64,000 bases of DNA from Aureispira sp050633105 (GCA_050633105.1 JBOEFW010000005.1:1-64000), one strand, 5' to 3'. Shown: positions 42,269-52,594, numbered from the stretch's first letter. Made by a program: numbers and translations. Notes: generated by a model from the sequence alone, not told the origin.

Positions 42269-45200
42269 ATGCAAATCAAGAACATTCAACAGTTTCGCAC
42301 CAACTGGCGTAACAAGCAAGGCTATGACATGCCCAATTGGGATGAAAATTTTATTGGCAGCAGCCATGAGCAAAATAGTGGCTTTTATAAAATGGTCAAT
42401 GGCATTGTGGGTAACATTAGGGCAGATCTAACCCCTAAGTTACAGAATGCCCAAGATGAGCAAGCCATTTATGAGTTCTTGCAAAATGCGGCGGATAGCC
42501 ATTCGACAGAATGCGCGGTGGTCTATAATGATACCTTTTTTATGGTTATTAATAATGGAAAGGCATTTACAGAAAAAGACCTTAAAGCACTACTGAACTC
42601 TTTTCAAGGAACAAAGGCGGATAAATCCAAAGAAGAAAACTGTGGGAAGATTGGTCGCTATGGAATTGGATTTAAGCTAGCATACCGCCTCATGGGAAAA
42701 TCGGATGGCGCAGAGGAATTGCTGCGCGATTTGGCAGGCCCTTTATTGTTCAGTTGGCACAACAAAGAGCAATTTAATACCCTCTTAGAGTATGAAGGAG
42801 GTGCCTTAGGATTGGAAGATGCGATTGGCGCAGATACCGCGCCTTGGTTGTTAAAAATTATTTTAGCTTGTTTTCCTACTGCGCCCGAAGAGACGGTTAA
42901 AGATCTGGATTACGAAGACCAAACCTTATTCAAAGCGGAAGAACTACAAGAGTTGGTTGGTTTCTTAAAAGAACAAAAAGGCTTATTAGAGCAATTTTCC
43001 TTAGAACAAGGATCATTGTTCTTCTTGCGATTTGGCCCCAAAAAGCACGAGAAATTAAAGGCATCTTTACTTAATATACAATCAGGCATTGGTTATGCCA
43101 TGAATAACCTTAAAACCTTAGAAAAAGTAGCTTTACAGGATAAAGTGATAGCGCAACATGATACCTTTTTGGAGCGTTATGCAATTCTACCTGGAACAGA
43201 TGATTTTAAACGCATTGATCCAGAGTTTCCAAATTGTCCAATTGAGATTTCTTTAGGTTTCCCAATGGAAAAAGAACAGATGCAAGCGCTCAAAAAAGCG
43301 CCAAGTTTGTACCAGTTTTTTCCAATGCGCAATGAGCGTCATGGGATGGCTTATTTTGTACACAGTTCTTCTTTTGCCAAAATTACAGATCGTACACGAT
43401 TGGATGACCAAGGTGAGGCGAATGTAGAGACCTTTCAGTACATTACTAAAGCCCTAAAACGCAATTTAGATCGCTATAAACAAGATGATAAAGAGCGTTA
43501 TGGACAATTGTACCGCGCTTTATTATTAACGGATCGCTCAACAGAATACGATGCGAGTTTGATTAATAAGTACTTATATGAGCCGTTACTGGACTATATT
43601 CGCGAAAATATTCCAACTAACAAAGGGAATTTCTATTCTAAAGACATCATCATTGCCAAAGATACGGCACTACCAATAGAACCCCTGGAATTGGGAATGG
43701 CTAAAGAGTGGTTCTATTGGACGGATGTAGAAGGAGATAAAGATTTATTAAAAGCAGCAAGCAACAGTGCTAAATTAGATCTCAAAAAATTAGGCCTCAA
43801 AGAATTGATTTTAGAGGCTAAAATAAACTTACTCAACAGCCGTATTCAACAATTAGGAGAGGCTGATTATCAACAGTTTGTAGAAGAACTGAAGCAGGTA
43901 GAATTTGACGATGCTTTTGCGGAGCGTTTTGCAGAGCTTAAAGGCTTTAAATTCAGCAATAACCAAGGTGATGCTAGCTTTTATGCCTTGAATGATCTAC
44001 AAGAGCAAGAAGATATTTTCTTGATGAGTGATCGACTGCTTCCGATCAAGTCAGCTATTAAAGGTTTAGGATTCTCTGTGTTAGAATTTGATGTATCGGA
44101 TTATGCTGTTATTCTACAGAGCCTCAAATCGCAATTGGCTTACCTGACGAAGGATAAAGCCTTGTTTGAGAAACTGACTGCTCGCTTAGAGCGAGCGAGC
44201 CTTTCTCCTGCTCAAAAACAGGAACTGTTAGCGTTCTTTCAAGAATTAGACGGAATTTCTAATCAACAAGTACGTAGTATTCCTATTTTAAGTAACCAGA
44301 CAGGCGTTGCGGTAGGGTTAAATGCCTTATTAGCACCTACATTAGAAGTGGAAAACTGGTTAGAGGCTTACAAGATACAGAGCGAAGAAGATGCGCCAAC
44401 ACTAGAAGAGCAATACATCAGTGAGCGAGATAATTGGGAAATTTACAGCCACATTATTCTTCCTTTTTGGGCAGACATTGTGGAGCAAGTGGATACCGCA
44501 GAAGGCTTGACCGATTTTTACGAACAAGTCCTTTATTACTACAGCTTAAAAAGTAGCCAAGCTAAATTAGACGAGGCGGTTTATATTTATACCAATGAAG
44601 AGGAAGGTTTCTTGCGTCCTGATCAAGTCTTTTACCACAGTTGCCTAGAGCAATTGGAGGTGGATTATGAAGCGTTAAGCAGTGCTGTGCAAAAGGTAAT
44701 GGGGAAACCTCTACCACATCAGCAAGTCTTGCCTTATTTGGGCAAAGATCCTTTTAAGACTTCTTTAAGTACCAATAGTAAAGATTGGAAAAAAGCATTG
44801 GGGACTGTTTTAGAACAATGTCAAGAAGCAGATCTATCAGCAGCAGAGAAAAAAGCACTGTTTGCTTTATTTACAGAGATACTATCTACTAAAGACCGTT
44901 CTAAACTAGCTCTGTTTTCAAATCAACGAGGAGAGCGCGTGACCTTAGAGCAATTATTGCCTGCACAGGCAGAGGTACCTGTTTGGTTGAAAGGGTATAG
45001 AATTGTAGAGGAAGAAGCAGCAGAAAACTTACAGGCAGAAATGGCAACAGCTGCCACGATCTACAACCAGTTGATTGTCCCACATTGGGCCAACATGACA
45101 GAACAGCAACAAGTACACAGCAATATTAAGGCCTTCTATGAAGGAGTATTGGATTACGCGAGTCAAGCAAAATCGCCTAAATTATTGATGACAGGCAAGT

Positions 45201-47872
45201 ATGTTTTTGTCAACCCAACCGTTGGATTTGTAGGAAGTGGAGACGTGTTTTACAAAGATGTTATGGAGGGCGAGGAAGAGAGCTATGACGCTTTAACCAA
45301 GGCGTTACATGCTTTGACGGAACGTCATGCCCCACATCCAGCCGTTCTGCCCTTCTTAAAAGAACGGATTTTTAAAACTAGAAATACAGGATTAGCCAAA
45401 ACCCTTCAGTCAGAACCAGCGCTTTTAGAGAAAAAAGAAGCCGCTAGTTTAGTGGATTTTATGGAGGGAACGAAGGAAGATATATTTACATTCTTGTACA
45501 TCACACACAGTGAAGAAAATGCTCGCTTGTATGAAGCAGGGAAACGTGCCAAAAATGTACCTTATGCTGTAGAGAAAGGGCAACAAGATTTAGCCGAAAA
45601 AATCAATGCCTTATTTGGAACTCATTATAAACGTTTGCCTAGTAAACTATACCGCCCAGCTTATAAAAATAAAGGATTATTGCGAGGGAGTGCCTTGTTT
45701 GATACCATTACTAAATCTAAAGATGCTCCACCAGAGTTATTATCTGCCTTGATTGTAGAAAGTGGTAATGCTGATATTCAAGAACAGGTATTTAGTAAAA
45801 TTGACCAAATTGTTCTGCGGGAAGGCACAACTTACGGCAAAGATTCTTTTGAGCACCAAACTTTACAAATCTTTAGAAATAAGGAAGCAGACCACAGTAA
45901 AGTACGCTCTAAGATTTACATCGAAAACGAAGCAGGGGATCAATGGAAATTGGATGAAATTGCCTTTGATCCTAATCTAACAATTGCGATCAATCAGTTT
46001 GGTAAATTTTCTTTAGAATTAGCGGCTGTAGTGCCTATTTATAAAGAATACCAAACCTTATTAGCAAACATTGCTGGTCAATTAGTAGATTATGAAGCGC
46101 CAACAGTCTTGCAAAAACGCTGTTTTGAGAATGAAGAAAAACCTTTAGAGGAAGTTTATAACGCCTTAAAAAAACAAGAAGAACATACCCTAGAAAATGC
46201 ACAACAAGTAGCGTTTATCGTGTTGTATGCTCGTTTGCAAGATAGTGGAAAGTTGGTACAAGGATTTGAGGTTCATACAGAAGCCGCAACAGTAACGCCA
46301 ATTACGACCTATGATGCTTGGCACACACAGAGTCAAGCCTTTATTCAGGCAGAGGCAACCTTATCCAAAGAACATTACGGCGCTTTGGAAACTTTATTAA
46401 AATTGTCTAATAAGAACAGTGCGTTCGATTTTGGGGAACAAGCGATTGTTCAACAGCCTTATATTGATAAGCAAACATTCTACTGTGCGCCTATTCGCGA
46501 AGTGGAAGAAGCTGCTCAAGAAGAAATGCAACAACAGCTTTTAGCTTTCTTGTACGATACTTGGGCTGCTCTGCCTGATGCTGAGCGTCCTATGCGTTTA
46601 GAATTGTCAACGAATACCAATAACAGCTTGGCTGGTTTTGCTCCACAAGGATTAGTGAGCGAAGAAGCCTATGCTTTAGAACAAGAACAATTGCCTATTT
46701 GGTTAGATAACTGGGTAGCAGAAGATACAACGGAGGAAGTGCCTTTATTGCAAGAGGAAGAAGAAGAGGGCGAAAGCATAACCGTTGCTGTTTCTAAAAG
46801 CCGCTTGGCTCTATTAGAAGCTTTGGGGGTGAACACAATGGAATCAACCCTAGTGGCTGTACGTCGCTACTTGAAGGCAGAAGAAGGAGATATTATTAGT
46901 CAAAAACAACTGAATGATTTACGCAATGTTGGCCAACAACATTTGCTCCATACGGTGGAATGGCTGGCAGAACAAAAAGTGCGTTTTTCTTCTGAAGATG
47001 AGCGTTTGTATTGGTTGAGAAAACTCTACAATACCTTGTCTGGTGGAGCAGAACACTTGCCTTTGCCTGTGATTGAAAGTGTCCAAGGTGCTGCCGAAAG
47101 CCCCACTTTAGAATATCAATTGCAAACAGTGGAAGATGGACAGATTTATAGTGTTGATCAAAAACAACAAGGACAATTATGGAGCAAGTATGAAATAGGA
47201 ATGGCCGATGTCTTGGAGTGTTTAGATACTGCTGGGGATTATTATACGAATGTAGACCTGAAAGGAATAAAATTACCGACTACTAAAATCAACCACCAAC
47301 TGGATCAAATAGCGTTGGAGGAAGAGAGCCAAGAATGGGGAGCACCGCATTATTTAGCTTGGAAAGAGCAGGTGCCCTACAGCATTTTCTTGTATGACGG
47401 AGAGATGCCTTATACCGTAGAATTCTTAAACCAATTGGTCAAAGCCTATCAAAGTGGTCATGCCGTCTTGGTTGGTGAGCAAGTGTATGTTAATAAGAAT
47501 ACGGATAACATTGAGGAAGCATTGTTCGAAATTAGTAAATCTACAGGTTTAACAGAATCTCAGTTGGTACAGTTATTACGCCTCAAAAATGGACATCAAG
47601 CGAGTCCACAAGAGCATGTACTGCTAGAAAAAGTTGCTCCTGTAGAAGAACCAGAAGAAGCGATTGATAATCCTAGCTTAGAAGAAATTAAAACCTACCA
47701 AGCTAAAAAAGTCAAAGGGACCTTAAAAGTAGAACTGGATTTAAGTACTTTACCTGAAGACAAACTACAGGAATTGCTGCAATATGCTCAATCTACCCAA
47801 ATGATTGTGGAGAAAGAGTTGATAGCAGAAGAAGAGGCGATAGAGCTTATGTTTAGCGACGAAGAAGAATAG
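42269..47872 (+). CDS. Giant sacsin/Hsp90-like ATPase-domain protein
   Basis: A 1867-residue cytoplasmic protein. The N-terminal 250 residues contain a GHKL (Bergerat) ATP-binding fold of the sacsin/Nov type: N-box EFLQNAADS (Glu69, Asn73, Asp76), then NNGKAF where Hsp90 has D-x-G-x-G, and a lid motif GKIGRYGIGFKLAYRL (126-141). The rest is mostly charged and helical with several internal segments that look repeated (for example VLPYLGKDPFKTS and VLPFLKERIFKTR about 200 residues apart, or EVENWLEAYKI and EVPVWLKGYRI). The acidic C-terminus ends SDEEE. Proteins of this size with a sacsin-like ATPase occur in predicted bacterial defence loci, but this gene is alone, flanked by ordinary genes. 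ATPase domain confident; function unknown. Confidence 0.82.
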   Translation: MQIKNIQQFRTNWRNKQGYDMPNWDENFIGSSHEQNSGFYKMVNGIVGNIRADLTPKLQNAQDEQAIYEFLQNAADSHSTECAVVYNDTFFMVINNGKAFTEKDLKALLNSFQGTKADKSKEENCGKIGRYGIGFKLAYRLMGKSDGAEELLRDLAGPLLFSWHNKEQFNTLLEYEGGALGLEDAIGADTAPWLLKIILACFPTAPEETVKDLDYEDQTLFKAEELQELVGFLKEQKGLLEQFSLEQGSLFFLRFGPKKHEKLKASLLNIQSGIGYAMNNLKTLEKVALQDKVIAQHDTFLERYAILPGTDDFKRIDPEFPNCPIEISLGFPMEKEQMQALKKAPSLYQFFPMRNERHGMAYFVHSSSFAKITDRTRLDDQGEANVETFQYITKALKRNLDRYKQDDKERYGQLYRALLLTDRSTEYDASLINKYLYEPLLDYIRENIPTNKGNFYSKDIIIAKDTALPIEPLELGMAKEWFYWTDVEGDKDLLKAASNSAKLDLKKLGLKELILEAKINLLNSRIQQLGEADYQQFVEELKQVEFDDAFAERFAELKGFKFSNNQGDASFYALNDLQEQEDIFLMSDRLLPIKSAIKGLGFSVLEFDVSDYAVILQSLKSQLAYLTKDKALFEKLTARLERASLSPAQKQELLAFFQELDGISNQQVRSIPILSNQTGVAVGLNALLAPTLEVENWLEAYKIQSEEDAPTLEEQYISERDNWEIYSHIILPFWADIVEQVDTAEGLTDFYEQVLYYYSLKSSQAKLDEAVYIYTNEEEGFLRPDQVFYHSCLEQLEVDYEALSSAVQKVMGKPLPHQQVLPYLGKDPFKTSLSTNSKDWKKALGTVLEQCQEADLSAAEKKALFALFTEILSTKDRSKLALFSNQRGERVTLEQLLPAQAEVPVWLKGYRIVEEEAAENLQAEMATAATIYNQLIVPHWANMTEQQQVHSNIKAFYEGVLDYASQAKSPKLLMTGKYVFVNPTVGFVGSGDVFYKDVMEGEEESYDALTKALHALTERHAPHPAVLPFLKERIFKTRNTGLAKTLQSEPALLEKKEAASLVDFMEGTKEDIFTFLYITHSEENARLYEAGKRAKNVPYAVEKGQQDLAEKINALFGTHYKRLPSKLYRPAYKNKGLLRGSALFDTITKSKDAPPELLSALIVESGNADIQEQVFSKIDQIVLREGTTYGKDSFEHQTLQIFRNKEADHSKVRSKIYIENEAGDQWKLDEIAFDPNLTIAINQFGKFSLELAAVVPIYKEYQTLLANIAGQLVDYEAPTVLQKRCFENEEKPLEEVYNALKKQEEHTLENAQQVAFIVLYARLQDSGKLVQGFEVHTEAATVTPITTYDAWHTQSQAFIQAEATLSKEHYGALETLLKLSNKNSAFDFGEQAIVQQPYIDKQTFYCAPIREVEEAAQEEMQQQLLAFLYDTWAALPDAERPMRLELSTNTNNSLAGFAPQGLVSEEAYALEQEQLPIWLDNWVAEDTTEEVPLLQEEEEEGESITVAVSKSRLALLEALGVNTMESTLVAVRRYLKAEEGDIISQKQLNDLRNVGQQHLLHTVEWLAEQKVRFSSEDERLYWLRKLYNTLSGGAEHLPLPVIESVQGAAESPTLEYQLQTVEDGQIYSVDQKQQGQLWSKYEIGMADVLECLDTAGDYYTNVDLKGIKLPTTKINHQLDQIALEEESQEWGAPHYLAWKEQVPYSIFLYDGEMPYTVEFLNQLVKAYQSGHAVLVGEQVYVNKNTDNIEEALFEISKSTGLTESQLVQLLRLKNGHQASPQEHVLLEKVAPVEEPEEAIDNPSLEEIKTYQAKKVKGTLKVELDLSTLPEDKLQELLQYAQSTQMIVEKELIAEEEAIELMFSDEEE

Positions 47873-47879
47873 AAACTAG

Positions 47880-47930
47880 AGGTTGTTGTGCTTGTGACAA
47901 TACAGACAGAAGTGCAGCAACCTTGTTTTA
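47880..47930 (+). terminator. Terminator after the giant ATPase gene
   Basis: AGGTTGTTGTGCTT (47880-47893) pairs with AAGTGCAGCAACCT (47910-47923), 14 pairs counting three G-U wobbles, followed by TGTTTTATA. Confidence 0.7.
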
Positions 47931-48065
47931 TAAATAGTGTGTATTCATACGATTGGATACACGCACCAATCCTCCCGAATTTTAGTTAAGGCTAAGGTTT
48001 GGGTTTTTTTTAATATTTTTGATTTAATAAAAATAGAACAGAAACTGTTATTAAAACACGGTTGC

Positions 48066-48986
48066 ATGAAAATTAAACAAAAGTCCTACTTTAAAAACCC
48101 AGAACAGGATAAAAAAGCTTTTCAAAATTGGGTGGCAAAGCTAGAAAAAGAAAATGGTTATCAATATGACCAATTAACGATTCCAACAAGCCTAGGGACT
48201 ACTCAAGTGTATGGTTTTAATACCAAAAACAAAGAACTGGAAACACTTGTGATTTTCCCAGGCTTTAGAACTACTACGCTCATTTGGGACTTAGATCAGG
48301 GGGTATCCCTATTCTCGAAAAAATTTAGAGTTTTTCTTGTAGAAACCAATGGACAACCCAATCTAAGCGATGGAAATTCCCCCAGCATTAAATCATTGGA
48401 ATATGGAATGTGGGGAGCAGAAGTTTTTGAACAACTACAATTAGAATCGGCCTTTATTGCAGGAGCTTCCTTTGGAGGATTAGTATGTATGAAGATTGCA
48501 TTGGTTATTCCTGACAAAATAAAAGGCGCCTTTCTTTTAAATCCAGGATGTTTTAGATTGGTTTCAATGGGATATAAAAACCTATTCTACAACTTGCTTC
48601 CTATAATAAAACCTTCTGCTAAAAACATCAGGACATTCTTAGATAAAGTCGTCTTCTGTAAACCGAACCATGGCCTTACTCCTAAGGCTGAAAACCTACT
48701 TGTTGAGTTTCTAGAATTAGTTATTAAGCAGTATAAAGATAATACAGAGAAACCTTATTATATGGGGAATCAGCTAAACGATGTAAGAGTGAAAACGTAT
48801 CTATTTGTTGGAGATGCTGACATCTTAATTCCTTATAAAAAGTCGGTAGAACGTGCTAAAAAACATTTAGGTCAAGCGATTGAACAGGTAGAAATCTTCA
48901 ACAATGTTGGGCATGGTATTGAATGTTATAAACCCTGTTTGCATTCTATTGAAAAAATATTGACCGCTTCTATGGAGGCGATTTAA
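48066..48986 (+). CDS. Alpha/beta hydrolase
   Basis: A 306-residue hydrolase counted from the ATG at 48066 (MKIKQKSYFKN); the open frame to 47937 lacks family-like sequence. The nucleophile elbow is GASFGG (Ser135), the acid Asp lies in VGDADILIP, and the catalytic His in NVGHGIE. VIFPGFRTTTLIWD is the oxyanion-loop strand and VFLVETNGQPNLSDG follows the typical second strand. Probably a cytoplasmic esterase or peptidase of unknown substrate. It is followed after 32 bases by a lipoprotein gene on the same strand. Confidence 0.88.
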   Translation: MKIKQKSYFKNPEQDKKAFQNWVAKLEKENGYQYDQLTIPTSLGTTQVYGFNTKNKELETLVIFPGFRTTTLIWDLDQGVSLFSKKFRVFLVETNGQPNLSDGNSPSIKSLEYGMWGAEVFEQLQLESAFIAGASFGGLVCMKIALVIPDKIKGAFLLNPGCFRLVSMGYKNLFYNLLPIIKPSAKNIRTFLDKVVFCKPNHGLTPKAENLLVEFLELVIKQYKDNTEKPYYMGNQLNDVRVKTYLFVGDADILIPYKKSVERAKKHLGQAIEQVEIFNNVGHGIECYKPCLHSIEKILTASMEAI

Positions 48987-49018
48987 AAATAAGAAGCAAG
49001 TAATGTTGCTGGTAACTA

Positions 49019-49891
49019 ATGGTAGAAGAGAGAATTAATTTAACCTATTGGATAGTAAAGAAGCACCTTGTTATAATTACGATAGGGACACTATTGATGG
49101 TGATGTTTGGTTGTATAGAAGATAAAGGCCTAAAAAAGGAACAAACAGCTTCCATAAAGGTCAAGTTGGATGGTTTTTGGAGGTTATCCTTTAGCCACTA
49201 TGAAGGAGAAAAGACGTCGCAACAAGAAGGCTGTCTTATTCCTGACGCTCCAATTGAAACTCTTTTCAAACCATATGCCCTTGGTTCTCATCTTTTAATT
49301 AGAGAGGATAGTATTTCTTTGTTTCGCTATCCTTATGCTTATAATGGGACTTTTAAATATGAAACTAGAGGAACTTCTTTATGGATAGCATTATCTCCCT
49401 CATTAACCTCTAAATTTGTACTACAGAAGAACGAAGAAGGCGCTCTAATCTTGAATTTTGAAGAACAAGTTACATCCACTTGTTTATTATCAGCAAAAGC
49501 AAGCTATGAACCTTTTGTTCCTAATTCAGTAATAATAAAGAAGCTCTTGCGAAACAAGATTTCTTGCGATTCTTTGATGGGTAAATGGTGGCATTTAAGA
49601 AAAGAAATCACCTATGAAGATGGAGGAGAACCAACCGTTTTAAATTTCCCTAAAGGAATGCCTGATTCCCTATTTGTTTCTCCAAAAATACTAAATCAAG
49701 ATACGACTTCCCCTTTTATAGAATTAGAATTGGACGATAGAAGTGTGAAAATGTTCATCGAAGAACCTTCTAAGCATTCTTATATTCTAACTCCAGCAAT
49801 GAAAAATGATGAGCTTCTATTTAGTCGTTTCATTGATTACGGAGAAGAGGTTGATACAATTTATGAGAAGGTTATTTATGAGTGGTATTAG
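49019..49891 (+). CDS. Lipoprotein of unknown function
   Basis: A 290-residue protein with a longer-than-usual N-terminus: about 16 polar residues, a hydrophobic stretch (HLVIITIGTLLMVMFGC) and Cys32 followed by IEDKG, a plausible lipobox. A second ATG inside the hydrophobic stretch would be too late. The mature part repeats a beta-rich pattern twice: LDGFWRLSFSHYEGE near 50 and LMGKWWHLRKEITYEDGGE near 185, as in lipocalin-like proteins, so it may be two such domains in tandem. Function unknown. Confidence 0.7.
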   Translation: MVEERINLTYWIVKKHLVIITIGTLLMVMFGCIEDKGLKKEQTASIKVKLDGFWRLSFSHYEGEKTSQQEGCLIPDAPIETLFKPYALGSHLLIREDSISLFRYPYAYNGTFKYETRGTSLWIALSPSLTSKFVLQKNEEGALILNFEEQVTSTCLLSAKASYEPFVPNSVIIKKLLRNKISCDSLMGKWWHLRKEITYEDGGEPTVLNFPKGMPDSLFVSPKILNQDTTSPFIELELDDRSVKMFIEEPSKHSYILTPAMKNDELLFSRFIDYGEEVDTIYEKVIYEWY

Positions 49892-49936
49892 TAGATCTTC
49901 TATTGTTCTTTGTCAAGAACCCATTCCCATTTAAAG

Positions 49937-49980
49937 AAACATCCCCAATCTTAGTCTTTGCTAAAATGGAGGATGTTTTT
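49937..49980 (+). terminator. Probable terminator after the lipoprotein gene
   Basis: AAACATCC (49937-49944) pairs with GGATGTTT (49971-49978) and is followed by TT. It lies between convergent genes. Confidence 0.5.
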
Positions 49981-50001
49981 ATCAAGTGGTGGCAATGTAA
50001 A

Positions 50002-50790
50002 TTATTGCTTTATTGGAGCAACCATCAACAAAGCAGCAATGCCATCCCACAACTCTAGCCTTTTTTGCAAGGCCTGTAAGGCGGCTTCTTTGGCGGCTTC
50101 CCACTTTTCGGGCGTATCTCCACACAAGGCTTCTACCATTTGTAGGGAGAGGGGGCCATGTTCGTCTCCATCTAATTCAATATGGCGTTGTAAATAGTAC
50201 CGCAACTTAGCGTAGGCTGGCTCTCCTTGACGTGCCTGCTCTTGGTCGATAATGGCTAGAAAGAGATCAGGAATAATTTCTTCCCTACCAAAGGTAAAGG
50301 CCGCGGCTAGACGAGCTGGTTCCTTTGTGGCAATCGTTTCAAAAGTAAAATGGACAAAGTTGCGTACAAAATCAGGCAAATTAGTATTGTTTAATGCTAT
50401 TTGTACAGTATGACCTTGGTGTAATTCCTTGACAAAACTTTCAATCCAATGTGTATTGGCTCCTGCTTCCTGCATAGCATCCAAGTACAATTCAAAATGA
50501 CTTTGTGCTTCTCCTTGGGCATTTACATCGCTTTCTTCTCCCAACACAATTTCATTAATGAAGCGTGCTAAAGTAGGATGTGGACTAGGCAACCAAGGTA
50601 ATGTTACGCCCGTTAATTGTTGTTGTAAGCCTTTGAGCAGTGACATGAAATCCCATACGGCAAAAACATGGTGCTGCATAAAAAGGCGTATATCATCCAT
50701 TTTCTGAAGCCGTTCATATAAGGGATGTTTGACCAACTGTTCTCGAAGTGGTGCCAACTCTTTTTGTAACTGTACTAATCTTGGATTCAT
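50002..50790 (-). CDS. DUF3050 family protein (heme-oxygenase-like fold)
   Basis: A 262-residue helical protein matching the DUF3050 pattern as I remember it: HPLYERLQKMDDIRLFMQHHVFAVWDFMSLLKGLQ, then LGEESDVNAQGEAQSHFELYLDAM, FTFGREEIIPDLF, and YLQRHIELDGDEHGPLSL. The conserved Glu and His residues (HHVFAVWD, EESD, SHFELY, RHIELDGDEHG) are those expected to bind two metal ions in heme-oxygenase-like diiron proteins. The reaction is not known to me. It follows the SulP transporter gene by 32 bases, so the two are co-transcribed. Confidence 0.88.
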   Translation of the reverse strand: MNPRLVQLQKELAPLREQLVKHPLYERLQKMDDIRLFMQHHVFAVWDFMSLLKGLQQQLTGVTLPWLPSPHPTLARFINEIVLGEESDVNAQGEAQSHFELYLDAMQEAGANTHWIESFVKELHQGHTVQIALNNTNLPDFVRNFVHFTFETIATKEPARLAAAFTFGREEIIPDLFLAIIDQEQARQGEPAYAKLRYYLQRHIELDGDEHGPLSLQMVEALCGDTPEKWEAAKEAALQALQKRLELWDGIAALLMVAPIKQ

Positions 50791-50822
50791 ACTTGGTGTT
50801 GTTTCTGTTCTTATGTGACTAC

Positions 50823-52490
50823 TTATTTACCAGTCAATTCTGCGTCGATGATTTCATCATCCAAGTTGCTATCATGATCTACTAAACTAGTGGCGACGTA
50901 ATAACGTGGATCATCAACAGACGTTTCTATAATGGTAGAAAAACGATGATTGGCTTTGAGCAACAAGGCTTGACATTCTGGACTAAGGTGGGTTAATTTT
51001 ATGGATTTACCCAAGTCTAAATAACGATTAGCCACCGTACGAATGGCTTCCATTCCAGAATGATCGCTTACACGCGACTCAATGAAGTCGATTTCAACCA
51101 CTTCAGGATCGTTTTTAGCGTCGAATTTAGCAACAAAAGTCTGTACAGAGCCAAAAAACAACGGTCCCCAAATTTCATAAACTTTTGTTCCATCGGCTTT
51201 AGAACGTTTGCGCGCACGAATCATGGTGGCATTCTCCCAAGCAAAAACAAGGGCAGACATAATTACACCAATGACAACAGCAATGGCTAAATCTTCTAAG
51301 ACAGTTACCACAGAAACGGTAATTAAGACAATCGCATCTGCTCTAGGAATCTTATTAAGAATTCTAAAACTACTCCAAGCAAAGGTCCCAATAACGACCA
51401 TAAACATAACGCCTACAAGGGCTGCAATTGGAATTTCCTCAATCAATGGCGCTGCAAACAGAATAAAACCTAGTAAAGCAACAGCAGCAACAATACCAGA
51501 TAAACGGCCACGTCCACCAGACTCAATGTTGATAATAGATTGTCCAATCATGGCACAACCACCCATACCACCAAATAAACCATTCAAGATATTGGCGCCT
51601 CCTTGTGCGACACATTCTCGATTGCCGCTTCCACGAGATTCTGTTAATTCATCAATCAAATTCAAAGTCATCAAGGATTCAATTAATCCTATTGCCGCCA
51701 ACAAGATCGCTGTTTTTATTAATAAAGACCAGTGGCCTGCTATGGTTCCAATATAAGAGAAGGTTGCAGATTCAAAAATAGGCAAACTCCCTTGTAGACC
51801 CGCTTCTGCTCCCGCAGGACTGTTATCGCGAATGAAAGAACCTACGGTACTCACGTCTAACTCTCCAAAAATAGTAATGGCCGCTACGGTAACAATAGCA
51901 ACTAGAGCGGATGGTACTTTGGTTGTTAATTTAGGCAATAACCACATAATCAACATGGTTAAACCCACTAATCCTAGCATTAATAACAAGTCAGGCGTCG
52001 CTAACCACTGCTTTTGTCCACCTACTGTTTCTTTAAATAAGCCCAATTGTGCTTTGAAAATAACAATGGCCAATCCATTTACAAATCCCATCATTACTGG
52101 ATGGGGAATGAGGCGGACAAATTTTCCTAATTTTAAAGCGCCTGCTAAGATTTGTATCCCCCCAACAATGAGTAAGGCAAAAAAGAGCCAATAGGTACCC
52201 AATTCTGGTACAGGGCTCTGCATCTCGATCCCAATTAAATTCCCTTGTGTTACCAAATCGGTCATTACAACAGCCATTGCGCCTGTCGCCCCTGAAATCA
52301 TACCAGGGCGGCCACCAAAAATAGCGGTAATCAAACCCATCATAAATGCCCCATATAAACCTACGATTGGGTCTACGCCTGCAATAAAAGCAAAAGCGAC
52401 TGCCTCTGGGACCAAGGCCAAGGCTACAGTGAGCCCTGATAAAATATCATCTTTAGGTTGCTTGCTTATCTGCTGTAATAGTGTTGCCAT
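50823..52490 (-). CDS. SulP-family anion transporter with STAS domain
   Basis: Inner-membrane anion transporter of 555 residues. The N-terminal transport domain opens with DILSGLTVALALVPEAVAFAFIAGVDPIVGLYGAF, the SLC26/SulP signature, with about 14 helices up to residue 400. A STAS domain (about 435-535) follows, with VVEIDFIESRVSDHSGMEAI. Substrate may be sulfate, bicarbonate or another anion. It heads an operon with the DUF3050 gene, and a promoter element with a palindrome lies just upstream. Confidence 0.94.
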   Translation of the reverse strand: MATLLQQISKQPKDDILSGLTVALALVPEAVAFAFIAGVDPIVGLYGAFMMGLITAIFGGRPGMISGATGAMAVVMTDLVTQGNLIGIEMQSPVPELGTYWLFFALLIVGGIQILAGALKLGKFVRLIPHPVMMGFVNGLAIVIFKAQLGLFKETVGGQKQWLATPDLLLMLGLVGLTMLIMWLLPKLTTKVPSALVAIVTVAAITIFGELDVSTVGSFIRDNSPAGAEAGLQGSLPIFESATFSYIGTIAGHWSLLIKTAILLAAIGLIESLMTLNLIDELTESRGSGNRECVAQGGANILNGLFGGMGGCAMIGQSIINIESGGRGRLSGIVAAVALLGFILFAAPLIEEIPIAALVGVMFMVVIGTFAWSSFRILNKIPRADAIVLITVSVVTVLEDLAIAVVIGVIMSALVFAWENATMIRARKRSKADGTKVYEIWGPLFFGSVQTFVAKFDAKNDPEVVEIDFIESRVSDHSGMEAIRTVANRYLDLGKSIKLTHLSPECQALLLKANHRFSTIIETSVDDPRYYVATSLVDHDSNLDDEIIDAELTGK

Positions 52491-52561
52491 TTAGCTTTTT
52501 GTTCTACTATAAACTATCTTTTGAAGCGTAAGAAAGAGGTCGCTTGTTCAAAAAATAAATA

Positions 52562-52594
52562 GGGAATATTCCCCTTAAAAAAGGGGCAAAGATA
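52562..52594 (-). promoter_or_regulatory. Promoter and possible operator of the SulP-DUF3050 operon
   Basis: TATCTTTG (52594-52587, minus strand) is an exact -7 element. Immediately downstream on the transcript are CCCCTT-AAAA-AAGGGG (hairpin, 52571-52586) and the perfect 12-bp palindrome GGGAATATTCCC (52562-52573), covering the expected transcription start. That placement suits a repressor site. Confidence 0.55.
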
